Below are positions 17,065 through 27,035 of a DNA stretch of 64,000 nt, in pieces. Location: assembly GCF_001183545.1 (NCBI RefSeq), contig NZ_KQ236688.1, positions 3,174,395-3,238,394 of the forward strand, read 5' to 3'. Below the pieces are notes generated by a model. It saw only the letters and a list, made by a program, of their open reading frames with translations. It had not been told where the DNA came from and did no database searches. The stretch is from Cellvibrio sp. pealriver (GTDB taxonomy: Bacteria > Pseudomonadota > Gammaproteobacteria > Pseudomonadales > Cellvibrionaceae). Every line of letters begins with the position of its first letter. Positions within the stretch are counted from its first letter, which is position 1. The position numbers and the translations under genes were made by a program.

Positions 17065-19068
17065 TTAGTCTTCCAACAATTCTTCAACAGTGGCGACAAT
17101 ATTATCGACAGTGAAGCCGAAGTGTTCGAGCAGTTTGTTGCCGGGGGCTGATTCACCGAAGGTGGTCATGCCGATGATGCGACCGTCGAAGCCTACGTAT
17201 TTGTACCAGTAGTCAGCGTGTGCAGTTTCAACCGCAACGCGCGCGCCTACGCTGATTGGCAATACGGATTCTTTGTAGGCAACATCTTGCTGATCAAACA
17301 CAGAAGTTGAAGGCATAGACACAACGCGAACGTTTTTGCCTTTGGCTTTCAACGCTTCAGCCGCTTTCACTGTTACACCCACTTCTGAACCGGTGGCGAT
17401 CAAAATAGCTTCTGGCTCACCAACGGAATCAACCAATACGTAACCGCCTTTGGCGATGTTGGCGACTTGCTCTTGGGTGCGCGCGAAGAAATCCAGATTT
17501 TGACGGCTGAATACCAATGCCGCAGGGCCATCTTTACGCTCAACCGCGGCTTTCCACGCAACAGCCGATTCAGTGCTGTCCGCTGGGCGCCAGGTTTCCA
17601 GGTTTGGAGTCAAACGCAAAGTGCCAAGTACTTCGATTGGTTGGTGAGTCGGGCCGTCTTCGCCCTGACCGATTGAGTCATGGGTGTAAACAAACACGTT
17701 GCGCAATTTCATCAGCGCCGACATACGCACGGCGTTAGCCGCGTATTGTTGGAACATCAGGAAGGTTGCGCCGTAAGGGATAAATCCACCGTGAGCAGAA
17801 ACACCGTTCATGATCGCGCTCATACCGAATTCGCGCACGCCGTAGTACACGTAGTTGCCGCTGGCATCGCCCGCTTCCACGCCTTTGGATTTTTTCACCA
17901 ACGTCAGGTTGGAACCGGCGAGGTCAGCAGAGCCGCCGAGGATTTCCGGCAACCACTCAACAAATGCCGCGATAGTATTTTGCGATGCTTTACGGCTCGC
18001 AATTTTTTCGCCTTTGGCTTGGGTTTCGGCAATAAAGGCTTCTGCTTTTGCGGCGAAGTCCGCTGGCAATTCGCCTTTGACTACGCGGCGATCAAATTCA
18101 GCAGCGAGTTCCGGATACGCAGCTTGGTAGGCTGCAAATTTTTCGCCCCAGGATTTCTCTGCCGCAGCACCTTTGGTTTTTGCATCCCAACCTTCGTATA
18201 CATCCGCAGGCACCACAAATGGCTCGTATTCCCAGTTGAGGGTTTTACGCACCAATGCCACTTCTTCCAAACCGAGTGGTGAACCGTGGCAATCGTGTGA
18301 ACCTTGTTTGTTCGGTGAACCGAAACCGATGATGGTTTTGGTGATGATCAAGGTTGGCTTTTGGGTTTCAGCGCGCGCGGTTTCAATCGCGGTTTTGATT
18401 TCTACCGGATCGTGACCGTTAACAGAACGGATCACCTGCCAGCCGTAAGCTTCAAAACGCTTGGCGGTGTCATCGGTAAACCAGCCTTCAACGTGGCCGT
18501 CGATGGAAATACCGTTGTCATCGTAGAACGCAATCAACTTGCCCAAGCCCAGAGTACCGGCCAGAGAGCAGGCTTCGTGCGAAACACCTTCCATCATGCA
18601 GCCATCGCCGAGGAAGCAGTAAGTGAAGTGATCGACTACCTCATGGCCATCGCGGTTAAATTGCGCAGCCAGTACTTTTTCGGCCAGCGCCATACCCACG
18701 GCGTTAGCAATACCCTGACCTAATGGGCCAGTGGTGGTTTCAACACCGGGGGTGTAACCCAATTCCGGGTGGCCGGGGGTGTTGGAGTGCAATTGACGAA
18801 ACTGCTGCAGGTCTTCAATGGAAACCGCGTAACCGCTCAGGTGCAGCAACGAGTAAATCAGCATAGAGCCGTGGCCATTGGACAGCACAAAACGGTCGCG
18901 GTCAGCCCACTTGGGGTTTTGCGGGTTGTGTTTTAAAAAGTCGTTCCACAGAACTTCGGCGATATCCGCCATGCCCATTGGGGCGCCCGGGTGGCCTGAG
19001 TTGGCTTTCTGAACCGCATCCATAGACAGGATACGGATCGCATTGGCAAGGTGTTGACGAGTTGGCAT
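17065..19068 (-). CDS. tkt: Transketolase
   Basis: 667-residue thiamine diphosphate enzyme of the pentose phosphate pathway. Visible motifs: [32 protein letters not shown], the ThDP motif [12 protein letters not shown], and [17 protein letters not shown]. The ATG at 19068 gives the normal N-terminus [12 protein letters not shown]; the TTG at 19077 is too close (2 nt) to AAGGAG. A terminator separates it from the secreted protein and pgk downstream. Confidence 0.97.
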   Translation of the reverse strand: MPTRQHLANAIRILSMDAVQKANSGHPGAPMGMADIAEVLWNDFLKHNPQNPKWADRDRFVLSNGHGSMLIYSLLHLSGYAVSIEDLQQFRQLHSNTPGHPELGYTPGVETTTGPLGQGIANAVGMALAEKVLAAQFNRDGHEVVDHFTYCFLGDGCMMEGVSHEACSLAGTLGLGKLIAFYDDNGISIDGHVEGWFTDDTAKRFEAYGWQVIRSVNGHDPVEIKTAIETARAETQKPTLIITKTIIGFGSPNKQGSHDCHGSPLGLEEVALVRKTLNWEYEPFVVPADVYEGWDAKTKGAAAEKSWGEKFAAYQAAYPELAAEFDRRVVKGELPADFAAKAEAFIAETQAKGEKIASRKASQNTIAAFVEWLPEILGGSADLAGSNLTLVKKSKGVEAGDASGNYVYYGVREFGMSAIMNGVSAHGGFIPYGATFLMFQQYAANAVRMSALMKLRNVFVYTHDSIGQGEDGPTHQPIEVLGTLRLTPNLETWRPADSTESAVAWKAAVERKDGPAALVFSRQNLDFFARTQEQVANIAKGGYVLVDSVGEPEAILIATGSEVGVTVKAAEALKAKGKNVRVVSMPSTSVFDQQDVAYKESVLPISVGARVAVETAHADYWYKYVGFDGRIIGMTTFGESAPGNKLLEHFGFTVDNIVATVEELLED

Positions 19069-19356
19069 GAAACTCAAGGCTCCTTAAATAAAGTTGATTG
19101 CTGTTGTAGTTGGGCGCATCACTGCCGTCTATGCGGTTCAGGGCACCCGGGGTTGCAAAGCACTAATGGGCAAATGCCACTTATTTACAGGCCTCTGATG
19201 GGCTTTGGTGTCGTTGGGTTCCAGCCGCCGTCGCTGGGACAAAATGGGCAGGCATTTTCGCCCAGCAAGCGCCAGTCGTAAAGAAATAACCGGTCTCATA
19301 GGCAGAATTAATGACAAAAACGCTCGCGACCGGCGTTCTTGAGCATAAAAAAGCCT
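19069..19356. other. Gap between tkt and the SAM-cycle regulator
   Basis: About 290 nt of leader and promoter DNA for the divergent tkt and regulator genes. I see no coding frame and no known riboswitch here. The palindromic operator begins at 19357. Confidence 0.5.
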
Positions 19357-19390
19357 AAAACCTATATCAAAATATTTTGATATAGGTTTT
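19357..19390. promoter_or_regulatory. Perfect 34-bp palindrome, likely operator of the SahR-like regulator
   Basis: Half-site AAAACCTATATCAAAAT followed by its exact complement. The right arm contains the -35 TTGATA (19377-19382), which is 17 nt from TAGACT (19400-19405), a plausible -10 for the regulator gene starting at 19436. Binding here should block the promoter, so autoregulation is inferred. ArsR-type repressors bind such symmetric AT-rich sites. Confidence 0.75.
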
Positions 19391-19405
19391 TCTGACTGCT
19401 AGACT
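19377..19405 (+). promoter_or_regulatory. Sigma-70 promoter of the SAM-cycle regulator gene
   Basis: TTGATA (-35) and TAGACT (-10) with 17-nt spacing, 31 nt upstream of the ATG. The -35 is inside the palindrome. Confidence 0.55.
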
Positions 19406-19435
19406 GCACAGCACTTTCCACTTGTTGACCACAGA

Positions 19436-20461
19436 ATGAACCAATCCCTGCAAAACAATGATGCGTCCCTGCCTGTGCTAACCGATATGGTCGAGCTGGA
19501 GACGCCACTCAGTCCACTCGCCAACCTGCTTAAAGCCGCAGGCGACCCTTTGCGCCTGGAGATACTGCGGGTGCTGAGCCAGGATTCGTTTGGCGTGTTG
19601 GAGCTATGCCGGATTTTTTCGATAAAGCAGTCAGGCATGAGCCATCATCTTAAAGTGCTCAACAATGCAGGGCTGCTCAGTTCGCGGCGCGAGGCCAATT
19701 CGATTTTTTATCGCCGCGCTTATTTAGCACCCGATCACCCACTCGCCGCCTTGCAGCAACAATTGTTTGCGACTGTTGATACTTTGCCGATTGCCGAGCA
19801 CCTGTTGCTGCCCATCCGCGAGTTGCAGCAAGAACGCAGCCAAGCCGCGCAGCAATTTTTTAGCGAAAACGCCGATAAATTTCGCGCGCAGCAAGATTTG
19901 ATTGCCAGCTATCCGGTGTATGCCGAACAGATGACGCAATTGCTCAACAACACACCGCTGCGCGATAAAAAACTCGCGCTGGAAATCGGCCCCGGTGAAG
20001 GTGAATTCTTAGCGGTGATCGCGCAACAGTTTAATCACGTAATTGCACTCGATAATGCCGCCAATATGCTCGACAAAGCGCGTGCATTTGCGAGCGAAAA
20101 AAATCTGCGCAATATCGAATTCATCCACGGCGACACACAGAGCTTGCTCGGCCATAAAATATTGGCCGATTGCATCTTGGTAAATATGGTTCTGCACCAC
20201 ACACCATCGCCTGCCGATATTTTTCAGGATTTAAGTAATGCTCTCGCACCCGGCGGCGCGCTGTTGGTTTGCGATTTGTGTCGCCACGAACAAGCCTGGG
20301 CGCGTGACGCTTGCGGTGATTTGTGGCAAGGGTTTGATCCACAGGATTTTTCGCGCTGGGCACAAGCGGCAAAATTAGATGAAGGTCAAAGTGTGTATTT
20401 TGCACTGCGCAACGGTTTCCAAATTCAATTGCGCCAATTTTTTAAACCAACGAATTTTTAA
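19436..20461 (+). CDS. ArsR-family regulator fused to SAM-dependent methyltransferase domain (SahR-like)
   Basis: 341 residues. Residues about 25-105 form an ArsR winged helix (recognition region KQSGMSHHLKVLNNAGLLSS), followed by a linker and a class I methyltransferase-like domain (motif I LALEIGPGEGEF, then acidic ALDNAANMLDKA). The same architecture, next to metK/ahcY, is known for SahR, a proteobacterial repressor of methionine-cycle genes that senses S-adenosylhomocysteine. Here metK, ahcY and metF follow on the same strand, which supports that role. None of the ArsR metal-site cysteine motifs is present. Whether the methyltransferase domain only binds SAH or also catalyses cannot be told from sequence. 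Confidence 0.88.
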   Translation: MNQSLQNNDASLPVLTDMVELETPLSPLANLLKAAGDPLRLEILRVLSQDSFGVLELCRIFSIKQSGMSHHLKVLNNAGLLSSRREANSIFYRRAYLAPDHPLAALQQQLFATVDTLPIAEHLLLPIRELQQERSQAAQQFFSENADKFRAQQDLIASYPVYAEQMTQLLNNTPLRDKKLALEIGPGEGEFLAVIAQQFNHVIALDNAANMLDKARAFASEKNLRNIEFIHGDTQSLLGHKILADCILVNMVLHHTPSPADIFQDLSNALAPGGALLVCDLCRHEQAWARDACGDLWQGFDPQDFSRWAQAAKLDEGQSVYFALRNGFQIQLRQFFKPTNF

Positions 20462-20488
20462 ACCAACAATTTTTTAACCGTGGGTTAC

Positions 20489-20574
20489 GTAGCCCGTATG
20501 GAGCCTAGCGAAATACGGGAACACCGATGATGTAACACTAAAACCCGTATTACGTTTCACTCCATACGGGCTAC
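20489..20574. repeat. Inverted-repeat (MITE/REP-like) element before metK
   Basis: Two 31-nt arms (20489-20519 and 20544-20574) that pair with 26 of 31 matches, beginning GTAGCCCGTATGGAG and ending CTCCATACGGGCTAC. It resembles the dispersed GTAGCCCGTATGGAGCG-type repeats of many proteobacteria. It fills most of the regulator-metK gap and could form a large hairpin in the transcript. Confidence 0.7.
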
Positions 20575-20614
20575 CCGATTTTTTTATTTTCGAAATTATG
20601 TAAAGGAAAAAACC

Positions 20615-21769
20615 ATGTCCGAATATTCCGTCTTTACGTCCGAGTCAGTTTCTGAAGGCCATCCCGATAAAATGGCGGACCAGATTTCCGATGCTGTGCT
20701 CGATGCTATTTTGAAAGATGACCCCAATGCGCGCGTTGCAGTAGAGACATTGGTAAAAACCGGCATGGCAATTGTCGCCGGTGAAGTGCGCACATCCACT
20801 TACGTTGACTTGGAAGATTTGATTCGCCAAGTAATTCTGGATATCGGCTACAACTCCAGCGATGTTGGTTTTGATGGCGCAAGCTGCGCAGTATTAAATG
20901 CAATCGGCAAACAATCGGCCGATATCGCCATGGGTGTTGATGAAGGCGATGAAAAAGATTTGGGTGCAGGTGACCAGGGTTTGATGTTTGGTTACGCCAC
21001 CAATGAAACCTCCGTATTGATGCCAGCACCAATTTTTTACGCGCACCGCTTGGTAGAAAAACAAGCACAATTGCGCAAGAGCGGTGAATTGCCCTGGTTG
21101 CGCCCCGACGCAAAAAGTCAGGTGACTTTGCGTTACGAAAACGGTAAGCCGGTGGCAATCGATGCCGTTGTACTTTCCACCCAACACAGCCCGAGTGTGC
21201 AGCAAGCAGAAATTCGCGAAGCCGTGCGCGAATTGATTATCAAAAATGTATTGCCTGCTGAATGGCTACACAAAGATACGCAATACCATATCAACCCGAC
21301 CGGCCAATTTATTATTGGCGGCCCAGTGGGCGATTGCGGTTTGACTGGCCGCAAAATTATTGTGGATTCTTACGGCGGCATGGCACGTCACGGCGGCGGT
21401 GCATTCTCTGGTAAAGATCCATCAAAAGTAGATCGCTCTGCCGCTTACGCAGGCCGTTACGTGGCAAAAAATATTGTTGCGGCAGGCTTGGCTGATAAAT
21501 GTGAAATTCAGGTGAGCTACGCGATTGGTGTTGCTGAACCGACTTCAATTTCTATCAACACCTTTGGCACCGGAAAATTGTCGGATGCTGAAATCGTCAA
21601 ACTGGTGCGTGAACATTTTGATTTGCGTCCACGCGGTTTGATCCAAATGCTGGATTTAAAACGCCCGATTTATCGCCAGACTGCAGCATATGGTCATTTT
21701 GGTAGAGAGCTACCCGATTTCACTTGGGAAAAAACCGATAAGGCAGATGCATTGAAGAAAGCGCTTTAA
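20615..21769 (+). CDS. metK: S-adenosylmethionine synthase
   Basis: 384 residues; makes S-adenosylmethionine from methionine and ATP. Starts [20 protein letters not shown]; contains [12 protein letters not shown] and the P-loop [16 protein letters not shown]. The ATG at 20615 has AAAGGA upstream. It lies between the SahR-like regulator and ahcY, and the shared strand suggests co-expression, although inverted repeats in the gaps may set different transcript levels. Confidence 0.98.
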   Translation: MSEYSVFTSESVSEGHPDKMADQISDAVLDAILKDDPNARVAVETLVKTGMAIVAGEVRTSTYVDLEDLIRQVILDIGYNSSDVGFDGASCAVLNAIGKQSADIAMGVDEGDEKDLGAGDQGLMFGYATNETSVLMPAPIFYAHRLVEKQAQLRKSGELPWLRPDAKSQVTLRYENGKPVAIDAVVLSTQHSPSVQQAEIREAVRELIIKNVLPAEWLHKDTQYHINPTGQFIIGGPVGDCGLTGRKIIVDSYGGMARHGGGAFSGKDPSKVDRSAAYAGRYVAKNIVAAGLADKCEIQVSYAIGVAEPTSISINTFGTGKLSDAEIVKLVREHFDLRPRGLIQMLDLKRPIYRQTAAYGHFGRELPDFTWEKTDKADALKKAL

Positions 21770-21771
21770 GA

Positions 21772-21873
21772 CCCTCACCCCAGCCCTCTCCCAGAGGGAG
21801 AGGGGGTTAAAAGCACGCACTACGAATTTAGCACTCTCCGCTCCTCTCCCTCCGGGAGAGGCTGGGTGAGGGG
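21772..21873. repeat. Dispersed inverted repeat, copy 1 (metK-ahcY gap)
   Basis: Left end CCCTCACCCCAGCCCTCTCC and right end GGAGAGGCTGGGTGAGGGG are complementary, and each arm also holds its own CTCCC/GGGAG hairpin. The same element recurs at 23287-23400. This CCCTCACCC...GGGTGAGGG family is common in gammaproteobacterial intergenic regions. Confidence 0.8.
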
Positions 21874-21907
21874 AAAAAAACACAGAATTCATTTTAGGAA
21901 AATTATT

Positions 21908-23278
21908 ATGAGCTTCACCGACTACAAAGTTGCCGATATGTCCCTCGCTAATTGGGGCCGCAAAGAAATTGAAATCGCCGAAGGTGAAATGCCTGCATTG
22001 ATGGCGCTGCGCCGCAAATATGCAGCGAGCAAACCATTGGCGGATGCTAAAATTATTGGTTGCATCCACATGACCATTCAAACCGCAGTGTTAATTGAAA
22101 CATTGGTGGATCTCGGTGCAGAAGTGCGTTGGTCATCGTGCAATATTTTTTCGACGCAAGATCACGCTGCCGCTGCGATCGCTGCTGCCGGTATTCCCGT
22201 ATTTGCGTGGAAAGGCGAAACCGAAGAAGAATTCTGGTGGTGCATAGAGCAGACCATCAACAAAGATGGCAAACCTTGGGATGCCAATATGATTCTTGAT
22301 GACGGCGGCGATGTTACCCAAATCGTGCACGAAAAATATCCGCACATGCTCGACAAAATCCACGGCATTTCTGAAGAGACCACCACCGGTGTGCACCGCT
22401 TGGTTGAAATGATGAAGAAGGGCACATTGAAAGTGCCAGCCATCAACGTAAACGATGCCGTAACCAAAAGTAAAAACGACAACAAATACGGCTGCCGTCA
22501 CAGCTTGAGCGATGCCATCAAGCGCGGCACCGACCATTTGCTGATGGGCAAAAAAGCATTGGTCGTGGGTTACGGCGATGTAGGTAAAGGTTCTGCCGCA
22601 TCATTGCGTCAGGAAGGCATGATCGTAAAAATTACTGAAATTGATCCTATCTGTGCAATGCAAGCCTGCATGGACGGTTTTGAAGTGGTATCGCCATACA
22701 ACAATGGCATCAACACCGGCAAATACGAAGACATCAATCACATTGTATTGGGCACCACTGATTTGGTTGTCACCACAACCGGCAACGTCAATGTGTGTGA
22801 TTCCGCCATGCTGCGCGCATTAAAAAATGGCGCAGTGGTATGCAACATCGGTCACTTCGACAGTGAAATCGATACCGCATTTATGCGCAAAAATTGGGAG
22901 TGGGAAGAGATCAAACCGCAGGTGCACAAAGTGTATCGCGATAAAGCCACCAACAACCATTTGATTATTTTATCCGAAGGTCGCCTGGTGAATTTAGGCA
23001 ACGCAACCGGTCACCCATCGCGCATCATGGATGGCTCTTTCGCCAACCAAGTACTCGCACAAATGTATTTGTACGAGCGTAAATTTGCTGACTTACCAGC
23101 CGAACAAAAAGCAGAACATATTTATGTGCGTGTGCTGCCGAAGAAACTTGATGAAGAAGTCGCGCGCGATATGGTGGAAGGTTTCGGTGGCGTGATCACC
23201 AAACTGACTTCCCACCAAGCCGAATATATTGGTGTGGAAATTGAAGGGCCATTTAAGCCGGATTCTTATAAGTATTAA
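21908..23278 (+). CDS. ahcY: S-adenosylhomocysteine hydrolase
   Basis: 456 residues; NAD-dependent cleavage of S-adenosylhomocysteine to adenosine and homocysteine, removing the inhibitor left by methylations. The ATG at 21908 gives [23 protein letters not shown]-binding [12 protein letters not shown] and the C-terminal FKPDSYKY are typical. An upstream in-frame extension would run into the repeat and is rejected. I looked for an SAH riboswitch in the 138-nt leader; most of it is the repeat and I see none. Confidence 0.98.
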   Translation: MSFTDYKVADMSLANWGRKEIEIAEGEMPALMALRRKYAASKPLADAKIIGCIHMTIQTAVLIETLVDLGAEVRWSSCNIFSTQDHAAAAIAAAGIPVFAWKGETEEEFWWCIEQTINKDGKPWDANMILDDGGDVTQIVHEKYPHMLDKIHGISEETTTGVHRLVEMMKKGTLKVPAINVNDAVTKSKNDNKYGCRHSLSDAIKRGTDHLLMGKKALVVGYGDVGKGSAASLRQEGMIVKITEIDPICAMQACMDGFEVVSPYNNGINTGKYEDINHIVLGTTDLVVTTTGNVNVCDSAMLRALKNGAVVCNIGHFDSEIDTAFMRKNWEWEEIKPQVHKVYRDKATNNHLIILSEGRLVNLGNATGHPSRIMDGSFANQVLAQMYLYERKFADLPAEQKAEHIYVRVLPKKLDEEVARDMVEGFGGVITKLTSHQAEYIGVEIEGPFKPDSYKY

Positions 23279-23286
23279 TTTTGTTT

Positions 23287-23400
23287 CCCTCACCCTAACC
23301 CTCTCCCGGAGGGAGAAGGAACTGTACGTGCCACTTAAGACCAATTTATTCTTAAGTTGAACATGCTCCCTCTCCCTCCGGGAGAGGGTTGGGGTGAGGG
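23287..23400. repeat. Dispersed inverted repeat, copy 2 (ahcY-metF gap)
   Basis: Left end CCCTCACCCTAACCCTCTCC, right end GGAGAGGGTTGGGGTGAGGG; same family as 21772-21873 but with an unrelated centre. It occupies nearly the whole gap between the ahcY stop and the metF ribosome binding site. Confidence 0.8.
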
Positions 23401-23420
23401 AAAATCGTAAAGGTAAAATT

Positions 23421-24269
23421 ATGAACGACTCACAACTGCGTCTGAGCTTTGAATTTTTCCCGCCCAAAACACCGGAAGGAAAAGAAAAGCTAATTAAAGT
23501 GCGCGATGACTTGAATTTTTTTAATCCGGATTTCTTTTCCGTTACCTATGGAGCGGGCGGCTCTACGCGCGACAATACCAAAGGGCTGGTAACAAAATTT
23601 ACCTCTGATGGTGTCAGCACTGCGCCGCATTTGTCGTTTGGTGGTGATGATGAAGAGACAATTCTCACTTTATTGCAGGAATACAAAAACGCAGGCGTTG
23701 ATCGAATAGTCGCGTTGCGTGGCGATATTCCATCCGGTGTTGGCGGTGGTTTTCAGCTGGTTTACGCAAATGAGCTGGTGGCATTTATCCGCAAACATTT
23801 TGGTGCACATTTCCAACTGGAGGTTGCTGCCTATCCGGAAATTCATCCGCAAGCCAAAAGCTATAGCGATGATGTGCGCTACCTGAAAGGAAAATTTGAC
23901 GCGGGTGCCAATAGTGCAATCACGCAATATTTCTTTAATCCGGACTCGTATTTTTTCTTTATCGACCAATGCCAGAAGGCCGGAATTACCCAACCGATTT
24001 ATCCCGGTATTATGCCCATTATCAACTACAAAAATTTAACGCGCTTTTCCGATGCCTGCGGTGCAGAAATTCCGCGTTGGTTGCGTAAAGCGCTGGAAAA
24101 TTATGGTGATGATGAAGCCAGCTTGAAAGCATTCGGCGTAGAACTGGTATCCGAATTGTGCGAAACCCTGTTGGAAAACGGTGCCCCCGGCTTGCACTTT
24201 TACACCATGAACCAAACCGAACCCACTGCGCAGATCGTGCGTAATTTGGGTTTAATTCCAGCGGAATAG
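23421..24269 (+). CDS. metF: Methylenetetrahydrofolate reductase
   Basis: 282 residues; flavin enzyme that makes 5-methyltetrahydrofolate for methionine synthesis. N-terminal FEFFPPKTPEGKEKL and the FSVTYGAGGSTRDNT segment identify it. The ATG at 23421 follows AAAGGT; an upstream frame extension lies in the repeat. It is the last gene of the SAM-cycle set, ended by a strong terminator. Confidence 0.97.
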   Translation: MNDSQLRLSFEFFPPKTPEGKEKLIKVRDDLNFFNPDFFSVTYGAGGSTRDNTKGLVTKFTSDGVSTAPHLSFGGDDEETILTLLQEYKNAGVDRIVALRGDIPSGVGGGFQLVYANELVAFIRKHFGAHFQLEVAAYPEIHPQAKSYSDDVRYLKGKFDAGANSAITQYFFNPDSYFFFIDQCQKAGITQPIYPGIMPIINYKNLTRFSDACGAEIPRWLRKALENYGDDEASLKAFGVELVSELCETLLENGAPGLHFYTMNQTEPTAQIVRNLGLIPAE

Positions 24270-24306
24270 CTCGGCATACGATTGAATAGACAACGATCTA
24301 CTGATA

Positions 24307-24336
24307 ACAAAAAAGGCGCTAACGCGCCTTTTTTGT
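24307..24336. terminator. Bidirectional terminator after metF
   Basis: Stem AAAAAGGCGC/GCGCCTTTTT with a short loop and T runs on both strands; it separates metF from the convergent psiE-like gene. Confidence 0.85.
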
Positions 24337-24351
24337 TGCATTCTAAGTCGG

Positions 24352-24810
24352 TTATTCATTTAGTTCGTCAGATTTTTTACGCGGCATAATGACAATTATG
24401 TAATACGCCACTCCCAGTGCAAAGATTACGGCGGCAGTTGCGTAAATGTAAGATGCATCCATTTCATTAAAATCAAAAATAATCACTTTACGCGCTGCTG
24501 CCATCAATGCGGTTGCAAGTACGATTTCTACAGCTAGCCGAGGATTGTGATCGCCTTTGGTGTACAAAATCAGGTTATGATAGATCTCAATCGCAATCAA
24601 CACGGCCATGAAAGCACCGAAGGTCGCAAAAATATCTTTGATTTCAAGCAGCAAAAATGGTGGTGCCATCAAGCGCTGATAGAGTACATAAAGAATATCG
24701 GCAACACCCCATGCAATAACAAGCACCATAATGCAGGCAATCGCCAGCGCACAATTGTGGATGATGCGATCTAGTACCTTTAACAACTTGATTTCATGTT
24801 GTTCTTTCAT
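24352..24810 (-). CDS. PsiE-like membrane protein
   Basis: 152-residue inner membrane protein with four predicted helices (about 20-40, 60-80, 92-108 and 118-140). The segments LLEIKDIFATFGAFMAVLIA and the Lys/Arg near the end of helix 3 (ALMAAARKVIIFDF) match the phosphate-starvation-inducible PsiE family. The biochemical role of the family is unknown. It lies downstream of the diacylglycerol kinase gene on the same strand, 31 nt apart. Confidence 0.8.
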   Translation of the reverse strand: MKEQHEIKLLKVLDRIIHNCALAIACIMVLVIAWGVADILYVLYQRLMAPPFLLLEIKDIFATFGAFMAVLIAIEIYHNLILYTKGDHNPRLAVEIVLATALMAAARKVIIFDFNEMDASYIYATAAVIFALGVAYYIIVIMPRKKSDELNE

Positions 24811-24841
24811 CCAAATGCCTCGAGTTATTGAGTTGCGTTTA

Positions 24842-25231
24842 CTAAACGATCAGATGATTCACGACCGCGTAAGACTCTACCACCAATACAATTAGCCACA
24901 ACAAAATACTGATACCCACAGCTGCCGCGGCGATGTCTTTGATCATCCCTATACGCGGGTTTTTCTCAGGCTCAATAAAATCACATAGCGCCTCTATTGC
25001 CGTATTCAATATTTCAGCAATTATCATGACCGCCGTTGCTATTAATACTGCAGCCACATCGATCCAATCCCTGAAAGCGATACAAGCAGCCAGTACAACA
25101 ATTGATAAAACAAGTTTGTAAGCAACAGAAAAATCAGATAGCACGGCAAATTTTAGCCCGCGTATAACAATGCAAATTTTTCGCAATGGATGAAAGCCGG
25201 GCTGGCCAGTATTAAGAAATTTATTTCTCAT
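24842..25231 (-). CDS. dgkA: Diacylglycerol kinase (DgkA family)
   Basis: 129-residue integral membrane kinase that recycles diacylglycerol, or a related lipid such as undecaprenol. It has the signature [31 protein letters not shown] and three predicted helices. The ATG at 25231 overlaps the end of rph (stop 25223-25221) by 11 nt, so translation is probably coupled. A farther upstream TTG would deepen the overlap and is not favoured. Lipid substrate is inferred from family only. Confidence 0.9.
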   Translation of the reverse strand: MRNKFLNTGQPGFHPLRKICIVIRGLKFAVLSDFSVAYKLVLSIVVLAACIAFRDWIDVAAVLIATAVMIIAEILNTAIEALCDFIEPEKNPRIGMIKDIAAAAVGISILLWLIVLVVESYAVVNHLIV

Positions 25232-25949
25232 CGCCAAGTAACGCCTGCTTTTGCAACTCATGCAATTGCGCGATTCCCTGTTTAGCCAGACCTAACATCG
25301 CCGCAAATTCGGCTTCCGTAAAAGGCTCTGCTTCCGCGGTGCCCTGAATTTCAATAATGCCGCCGTCATCACCCATTACGACATTCATATCGGTATCGGC
25401 CGATGAATCCTCGGGGTAGTCCAAATCCAATACCGGTACGCCTTGATAAATCCCTACAGAAATAGAAGCAATCGCGCGCTTGAGCGGTTCACCGGTGACT
25501 TTGCCTTGGGCTTTGAGGAAGCTAATCGCATCGGCCAAGGCGACCCAGGCACCGGTGATGGAGGCCGTGCGGGTACCGCCATCTGCCTGAATAACGTCAC
25601 AATCGATGTGTATGGTGTTTTCACCCAAGGCTGCCAGATCAACCGCCGCACGTAATGAGCGACCGATCAAGCGCTGGATTTCCACGGTGCGCCCCTGCTG
25701 CTTGCCGCGCGCAGCTTCGCGATCCATCCGGGTGCCGGTAGAGCGGGGCAACATGCCGTATTCCGCGGTCAACCACCCTTGTCCTTGCCCGCGCAAAAAA
25801 GGCGGTACCGAATTGACCACGCTCGCGGTGCAGATCACTTTGGTATCGCCAAACTCCACCAATACCGAGCCTTCGGCGTGTTTGGTGTAATGACGGGTGA
25901 TACGGATGGGGCGTAATTGGCCTGGAGTGCGGCCGCTGGGACGTTGCAT
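25221..25949 (-). CDS. rph: Ribonuclease PH
   Basis: 242 residues; phosphate-dependent 3' exonuclease in tRNA maturation. Starts [20 protein letters not shown] at the ATG 25949 with AAGGA upstream. Contains [18 protein letters not shown], the [20 protein letters not shown] segment and [16 protein letters not shown]. It is divergent from yicC, a common pairing in proteobacteria. Confidence 0.97.
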   Translation of the reverse strand: MQRPSGRTPGQLRPIRITRHYTKHAEGSVLVEFGDTKVICTASVVNSVPPFLRGQGQGWLTAEYGMLPRSTGTRMDREAARGKQQGRTVEIQRLIGRSLRAAVDLAALGENTIHIDCDVIQADGGTRTASITGAWVALADAISFLKAQGKVTGEPLKRAIASISVGIYQGVPVLDLDYPEDSSADTDMNVVMGDDGGIIEIQGTAEAEPFTEAEFAAMLGLAKQGIAQLHELQKQALLGDEK

Positions 25950-26118
25950 AAAAGGATTCCTTACTACTGGAAATAGATCTGCGGGAAGGTGTGTTACCAT
26001 CCCTCGCCTGTTCATGAATATTAATTTGCCGGGGAACTCTACCAGCTCTTGTGCGTAGAAGTAACCGCCCCGCACCAGTATCAACCCAGCATAGAACGCC
26101 ATAGTTCCAGGAGCCCTT

Positions 26119-26988
26119 ATGCCACGTAGTATGACTGGATTCTCCCGCCGCGAAGCCAAACTCCCCTGGGGAACATTGGTGTGGGAAATCCGCAGTGTGA
26201 ATCACCGCTACCTCGAACCCAGCTTCCGTTTACCGGAAGATTTCCGCGAAATTGAACCCCACCTTCGCGATGCCATGCGCAAAGCACTGCAGCGCGGCAA
26301 AGTTGAAGCCAGCCTGAGTGTGCAATGGGAACAGGAAGGCGAATCGGAACTCGGCATCAACCTCGCCAAAGTGTCGCAGCTAACCAAGTCCGCCCAACAA
26401 ATTAATGGCCTGTTAGGCAGCGCCGCTGCACCGGTCAATGCACTGGATATTTTGCGCTGGCCGGGCGTGATCCAAAAACAGGAACTGGATCGCGAAGCAC
26501 TGCATAAAGCTGCGCTGGAATTATTTGAATCGGCATTGGAGGGATTAATTGAACATCGCTCACGAGAAGGTGCCGAGCTTGAACAATTAATTATTAACCG
26601 CCTCGATAGCGTCTCGGTTCAAGTCGCCAATGTACGTGCACGCATGCCGGAAATTCTGGCGGCGCAACGCGAAAAATTGCAAACCAAACTCGCTGCCCTG
26701 CAAATCGAATTAGACCCGGAGAGACTGGAGCAGGAAATTGTCCTTCTCGCACAAAAAGCCGATGTCGATGAAGAGTTGGATCGCCTTGACACTCATGTAA
26801 TTGAAGTCAAGCGCAGCTTAAAACAAACCGACTCCCTTGGCCGTCGCTTGGATTTTTTAATGCAGGAACTAAACCGCGAAGCCAATACACTTTCATCAAA
26901 ATCCGTTGTGAGTGAAACAACGCAAGCAGCGGTCGAATTAAAAGTGTTGATTGAGCAGATGCGCGAGCAGGTGCAGAATATTGAGTAA
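26119..26988 (+). CDS. yicC: YicC family endoribonuclease
   Basis: 289 residues. N-terminal [20 protein letters not shown] and [12 protein letters not shown], and C-terminal [13 protein letters not shown] and [19 protein letters not shown], are the two conserved blocks of the YicC (YloC) family, whose members have been shown to be endoribonucleases. Start ATG at 26119 with AGGAG. Divergent from rph; convergent with ppx. Confidence 0.95.
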   Translation: MPRSMTGFSRREAKLPWGTLVWEIRSVNHRYLEPSFRLPEDFREIEPHLRDAMRKALQRGKVEASLSVQWEQEGESELGINLAKVSQLTKSAQQINGLLGSAAAPVNALDILRWPGVIQKQELDREALHKAALELFESALEGLIEHRSREGAELEQLIINRLDSVSVQVANVRARMPEILAAQREKLQTKLAALQIELDPERLEQEIVLLAQKADVDEELDRLDTHVIEVKRSLKQTDSLGRRLDFLMQELNREANTLSSKSVVSETTQAAVELKVLIEQMREQVQNIE

Positions 26989-26998
26989 TTATTTTCTC

Positions 26999-27035
26999 GC
27001 AGATTAAATTTTGATTGAATGGAAATTTAATCTGC
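26999..27035. terminator. Hairpin between convergent yicC and ppx, overlapping the ppx stop
   Basis: Perfect 13-bp stem (GCAGATTAAATTT and its complement) whose right arm includes the ppx stop codon. AT-rich, no long T run. Confidence 0.45.

Noticed and set aside
21770..21907. SAH riboswitch before ahcY
   Set aside because: The leader is almost wholly the dispersed inverted repeat; I see no SAH aptamer pattern, and an SahR-like regulator already explains control.
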